From: Aphrophora alni
Lineage: Eukaryota > Arthropoda > Insecta > Hemiptera > Aphrophoridae
DNA: 64,000 nt
NCBI GenBank assembly: GCA_963513935.1
Contig: OY740769.1
Location: 40,265,120-40,329,119 of the forward strand
Direction of reading: 5' to 3'
Part shown: positions 60,033-64,000 of the stretch, piece by piece
Layout of the letters: the number at the start of each line of letters is the position of its first letter
Numbering within the stretch: the first letter of the stretch is position 1
Notes under the pieces: generated by a model
What the model was told of the DNA's origin: nothing
Databases searched by the model: none
What the model saw: the letters and a program-made list of their open reading frames with translations, nothing else
Position numbers and translations under genes: made by a program

Positions 60033-60399
60033 TTTCGGTTGAAGGCATTGAACTTTTGATGCTTTGACTCCTTGGGGTGCGTGACTGACGTTAGGATCGT
60101 TTTTCTAGCTGTCAACCCTTTCAATTCTTCACAATTTATGGCCTGCCGAGCACTGACCTATTGTGAGCCTTCTATTTCGTTACAATATATATACTTAAAT
60201 AAGAGCCTATACTTATATCGCTTGTGCCATACATACTCAGCGTAAATCATATTGTAATAAATCGAGCTTTTAATGGACACCATAAAGGTTTATTTTTATT
60301 TTTTGCCAATTATTCCCGTACCGTAATATTTACTTAGTTACACACGGGTTTATGTCATTAATTTTCACATTTTGACGGAATCGGTAGAGTCAATTTTGA

Positions 60400-60545
60400 G
60401 AAATTTCATCTTATGTCGCAGCACCAATCGATTTAAAAATGTTTTTTTACCTATAAATCAAGAACTGGTATTTTCGGAGAGAAGGCGACCAACACGTTTT
60501 GATTGGGTCTTTAGAGGCCACGCTTTAGCATAATCTATATGTAAA
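60400..60545 (+). repeat. Dispersed repeat family B, left part
   Basis: CAAGAACTGGTATTTTCGGA, GAGAAGGCGACCAACACGTT and GATTGGGTCTTTAGAGGCC align with 20505-20545 and 48190-48240. Confidence 0.6.
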
Positions 60546-61449
60546 AATTATTAATAATTTAAATTTAAGTTTTTACTTTTGAATTATGTTATACTGAATT
60601 ATTTGTCTAAAAACCAAAATGCATTGAGAATTATTTGCTATATTTCCCAAACTACTTCATATTCTTGACATTAATACAAACAATAAAGAAAGAAAATGAA
60701 ATAGAAACAAACATTTAATTTTTAGAATTAGGAAACCCCAAGAATTTACCAATATCGGGTATCTTATTATTTAAAGTTGTTTTTTTGCAAAGTTTATGTT
60801 TTCTACAAATGTTGGGTTGGATATTTATGCATAAATTCTCGCTTGCGGCCATTGTATGCTCATTTAAATCTGGAAACTTTGAATGTTTAGAAACATGAAT
60901 TACTAAAAAGAGAAGGTTTTACCTACCGCATTTACTTATTTGTATATTTTGAAGTTTCTTTATAACTACTATATTTATTGTAATATTCATAATACTCCTA
61001 TAGTACAACAACCCGCGAAGGGTTAAACATCGAGTTTTGTCGCCGTAATTTTCAATCTATTTCAAGATGCTGGTATAACACCGTAACTTTTTGGGCGACC
61101 ATGGCGATTAAAATCAAAACCTCTTAAACAACAAGCAAGAGAGCTTACCAATAGATGAACAAGGGGCTAGAATCTTAGAGTAAATTCCAACAATTCGCTT
61201 TATAAACGTATATATTAGAAGTTTATTCAAAATCGGACAATAACAATTTTTTCGAAATGTTGGGTTTATTTTAGAATTTCTTTGTATACATACAAACCGA
61301 TGTCAATTTCGAACCCAACATACCAAAATATACAGACAATACGCGTTTCATAAATTCGGACCATTAATACAAATGACATTCGATTTAGTGTGGCTATGCA
61401 AGATAAGAGACCTCATAAAACAATTCTATCAGATTTTGAAATCTTAGTT

Positions 61450-61662
61450 AAAAATCTATTTCGTTTAAAGCAGGGAACGATTCAGGATTCAGACAAATAT
61501 CTGCAGGAGTACTGCAAGAAAGTGTCCTTGGACCAACCTTGTATTTGCTTTTTATATGGGACATACCTCCAAATAAAGAAACTTCAATGGCCACATTTGC
61601 TGATGACACTATTAGTATTATTGGAGACACAACTGAAAAACACCAACTGGGAAAGATATGTT
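61450..61662 (+). pseudogene. Jockey-like reverse transcriptase fragment (YADD-type motif region)
   Basis: One frame reads AGNDSGFRQISAGVLQESVL, then GPTLYLLFIWDIPP and ATFADDTISIIGD. SAGVxQGSVLGPxLYLL...DIP...ATFADDT is the palm region of Jockey-clade LINE reverse transcriptases, with the two catalytic Asp of F-A-D-D present. The upstream frame is broken by a stop, and the fragment ends soon after. No endonuclease domain nearby. Confidence 0.8.
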
Positions 61663-61859
61663 AGTTTATAAGACAATGTCAATGTTGTAACAATGATAGG
61701 ATTAAATAGTGAATGAAATAACCTAATCCACAATGCCCAAATATGCTCAGTCACCCAAATTACCCACCAAAATTTGGAATGTGAACAATCTGTAATAAAC
61801 TCGAATTAAACCATAAAACTGTTATTATGTGAAATTGTAAATTAGTGATAATATTGTTA

Positions 61860-62359
61860 ATTGGATACCCGAAATTGAACAATATTTAATGATATTCCCC
61901 AATAGAAAACCCATCAAAATAATCATTTCAATAGAGACTAAAGAACTATCTTTAAATGGTGTTTATTTAGTACACATGGACAGTGATGATTCTGTTGAAT
62001 ACAATAATCAAACGCTTTTTCATTCTACAGATTAAGACAGGACACCCAAGATCATGGACGCTACGAACTTCAAGTTGGAAGAAGATCAACAACCGCACTT
62101 CTCCATTAAATTACAAATACTGGACTTGGACAAATTTGATATAAATAAGATATCAAAAATTAATAAAACTTTAAAAATAACATCATATATGGACTATAAC
62201 TTTATATATTATTCTAATATTAATAATGTTGTATTTACAGATGAAAACTTTGACTTCACAGAAGCTTCTACCCCTACATACCCCAGAACGAACTTTTCAA
62301 CCTACCCCAAGTTCTTTTTAGGGATGGAGGAGTTAAATCACGACATATTGTATAAGTAG
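61860..62359 (+). pseudogene. Errantivirus-like env C-terminal remnant
   Basis: One frame is open from about 61890 to the stop at 62357-62359, apart from a single in-frame stop at about 62034. The first half has a Leu-Asn-Gly-Val-Tyr-Leu turn and an Asn-Asn-Gln-Thr glycosylation-type site. The second half is acidic and Asn-rich. The frame ends about 27 nt inside the predicted LTR, as env does in insect errantiviruses. No membrane segment is seen here. Identification rests mainly on context and is moderately uncertain. Confidence 0.5.
62321..62330 (+). other. Polypurine tract before LTR
   Basis: GGGATGGAGG directly precedes AGTTAAATCA, the type of LTR start used by gypsy-group errantiviruses. 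Confidence 0.6.
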
Positions 62360-63085
62360 TAGTTTATAAGTTGATGTTAGCATAAGTTTAGCTGACTAAG
62401 CATAGTTAATAAGTAGCAGTACTTTAGTGTTAGTCAGAAGCTATCTCGTACACTTCTAAATGGCTTCGTCTATTAGTTGTGACGAAAATACAATTATTGT
62501 TAAAGTCTAAATGTATTTTATTTTAGATTGTTAATAGTAATTAAAGGTTTTTATTAAAAAGAAAGTTTTTTTTTATTTGAAAAGGACCAATGAAAGGAAT
62601 TGCGTCAGTTCTGAAGTAACGTAAAAGATTTAAAATAAGCCAATGAAGGAAGAGGATCGGAGTAAAGCATTTGAAAATAAAAATTATAAGTAATGGTGGA
62701 AGAGCAGCGCAAGAGGTCTTTTTGGTTGTTAACTTATTGAAGAAGGGTGTTCCGGAGAAAGTGTTTCTCTTAATAGCGAAAAGAAAAATTGTTGTGAAAG
62801 ATTTAGCCGAAATCAACGGTCAAAATTAAATAGTAACTGCGTCGTTTTGTACAAGTGTTTAATAATAATCTTCGAAGTATAATTAAAAGATAATCGTCGT
62901 TTATAAGTTAAAAAGAGTCGTCGTCATAAAAGTGTGTGAGTAATAGCGTCGTTCTACAAGTGATTGAACAGGAATAATCATCGAATAAATTAAAAAGTAA
63001 ACGTCGTCATAAAAGTGTCTGAAAATAAAAGTGTATGAAGAAAAGAAGATTCGTCGAAAAGATTAAGGCAAATCAATCCATCTAC
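62331..63085 (+). mobile_element. Errantivirus/gypsy-like LTR (right copy)
   Basis: Starts AGTTAAATCA after a purine tract and ends ...ATCCATCTAC just before TGGCAGTCTACG, a TGG-initial primer-site-like sequence at 63086. Length is about 755 nt. Because env-like sequence lies to its left and leader sequence to its right, this LTR joins the 3' end of one copy to the 5' start of another. A tandem insertion or recombination product is likely. It is not a simple provirus end. Confidence 0.6.
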
Positions 63086-63611
63086 TGGCAGTCTACGCGG
63101 GAACCACGTTCAAGGAACCAGGAACATTGGACCTGTAATAGAACTTCAGAGTCGATAAGTACAAATTAATGGACAATTTCAATTAAACAAACTACCACCA
63201 AATTCTATTTTATATTAAGTAAATTATAGTCACCAAAGAACCTAACGAACCCGTAAAGAGAAAGTAAATTAAGTTAATAAATAATATATTTCAGTTAGCC
63301 GGAGCATTTTATCAAAATAATTAAAAGTAAAAAATAAAAAATTCTGATGCACTCTTATTTCTTTATTTTAGATTAAGACATTGTAGAATAAGTAACTTGT
63401 ATTTAACTATGTACTTAGAATAAGTAGTAGATTAAGATGTTAATTGTATAATTATTAAGTGCATCAAATTTGAATGATAATTGTTTTGTTATTGTAAATG
63501 ATTTTAAACTTTTATTTGTAATAAAAGAAAGAGTTAAAACCTACAGGTGTCAAATTATTTATTTTGTGAATATTGGCAAGAATAACGTGTGTATATATAA
63601 ATTAAATAAAG

Positions 63612-63620
<9 letters not shown>
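62571..63620 (+). repeat. Right arm of a roughly 1-kb inverted repeat
   Basis: Matches 60032-58980 on the opposite strand with small indels. It covers most of the LTR, the primer-site-like sequence (63086) and leader DNA up to about 63620, where both copies enter AT-rich microsatellite-like sequence. Confidence 0.8.

Positions 63621-63651
<31 letters not shown>
63613..63651. repeat. (TA)n microsatellite
   Basis: About 19 TA units at the border between the errantivirus-like leader and the Jockey-like fragment. Confidence 0.85.
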
Positions 63652-63652
<1 letters not shown>

Positions 63653-63884
63653 TCTTCTTATATATTACAAACTTTTCAAAATAAAGCACTGCAAGATATT
63701 TTCAAAGCACATTGGCTCATTCGTTATGATAATATCCATAAAGAGATTAAATTGGATACAAGTGTTAAAATCTTCAACTGTGAAGTATGAACGTAGACTT
63801 CACAATCACATTAACACCGCTTTATTGCAAATGCTTCAAGACAGAGAGGTACAGGAGGAAGATAATATGGGACATGTTGTATAA
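63652..63884 (+). pseudogene. Jockey-like ORF2 C-terminal tail
   Basis: Reads LQTFQNKALQDIFKAHWLIR then NIHKEIKLD. After one frameshift near 63775 it reads KYERRLHNHINTALLQML, then a stop at 63882-63884. The Q-x-x-Q-N-K-x-L, W-x-x-R and H-x-H-x-N pattern is the usual end of insect Jockey/CR1-like ORF2 proteins. It may belong to the same or a different copy as the fragment at 61450. Confidence 0.72.
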
Positions 63885-64000
63885 CATGAATGTGCTAGTA
63901 TCTTTCGGAATCATTCGCAGGAGTCATTTCCAATAAACAGTGACTTATAGAAACAATAAAAGCTTTTAGGTTAGTATTCATATTTTATATAATGAATACA

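Overview
The window looks like insect nuclear DNA. It is AT-rich and intron-bearing, contains no operons, and is densely packed with transposon debris. Insect-type clues are a short interstitial run of CCTAA (the arthropod telomere unit), errantivirus-like, Jockey-like, mariner, piggyBac-like and PIF/Harbinger remnants, and many TA-flanked palindromic miniature elements. A hemipteran is my best guess, but nothing here proves the order.

Only two cellular genes could be supported. (1) A complete six-coding-exon short-chain dehydrogenase/reductase gene lies on the + strand at 22060-36166. It encodes 314 aa and resembles the SDR16C group (retinol dehydrogenase E2 / 17-beta-HSD11/13-like), with an N-terminal membrane anchor and all catalytic motifs. 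Every splice junction could be joined in frame. (2) A convergent minus-strand gene at 39573-37450 has two recovered exons. It encodes a small secreted or membrane protein of unknown function; its 3' end was not found.

Layout. 1-3.7 kb: degenerate repeats and a LINE tail. 3.7-4.3 kb: piggyBac-like transposase remnant. 6-16 kb: several foldback elements, a GC-rich 471-bp element and dispersed repeats. 17.5-21 kb: short inverted motifs, a telomere-like run, a candidate 5' noncoding exon, and an old repeat split by a younger miniature element. 22-36 kb: the dehydrogenase gene, whose introns hold a 400-bp palindrome, a mariner transposase remnant and a hAT miniature element with an 8-bp target duplication. 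37-41 kb: the convergent gene plus two foldbacks. 43.4-44.7 kb: a PIF/Harbinger composite with a MADF-domain reading frame and duplicated first exons of a transposase. 45.2-47.6 kb: a dispersed repeat, a Tc1/mariner-superfamily element and another palindrome. 49.3 kb: a GC-rich 253-bp element. 51.7-54.7 kb: a 3-kb interval with inverted ends, containing a dimeric tandem array. 56.6-57.3 kb: another tandem array. 59-63.6 kb: about 1-kb inverted copies of an LTR plus leader, an env-like remnant ending inside an LTR, and two Jockey ORF2 fragments.

The genes do not form a pathway visible from this window. The main biological story is gene structure shaped by transposons. The most unusual recurring signal is a short hairpin followed by CGAAA, resembling part of a hammerhead ribozyme core, found in four otherwise unrelated repeats. 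No computation was run; boundaries and identities were read by eye.
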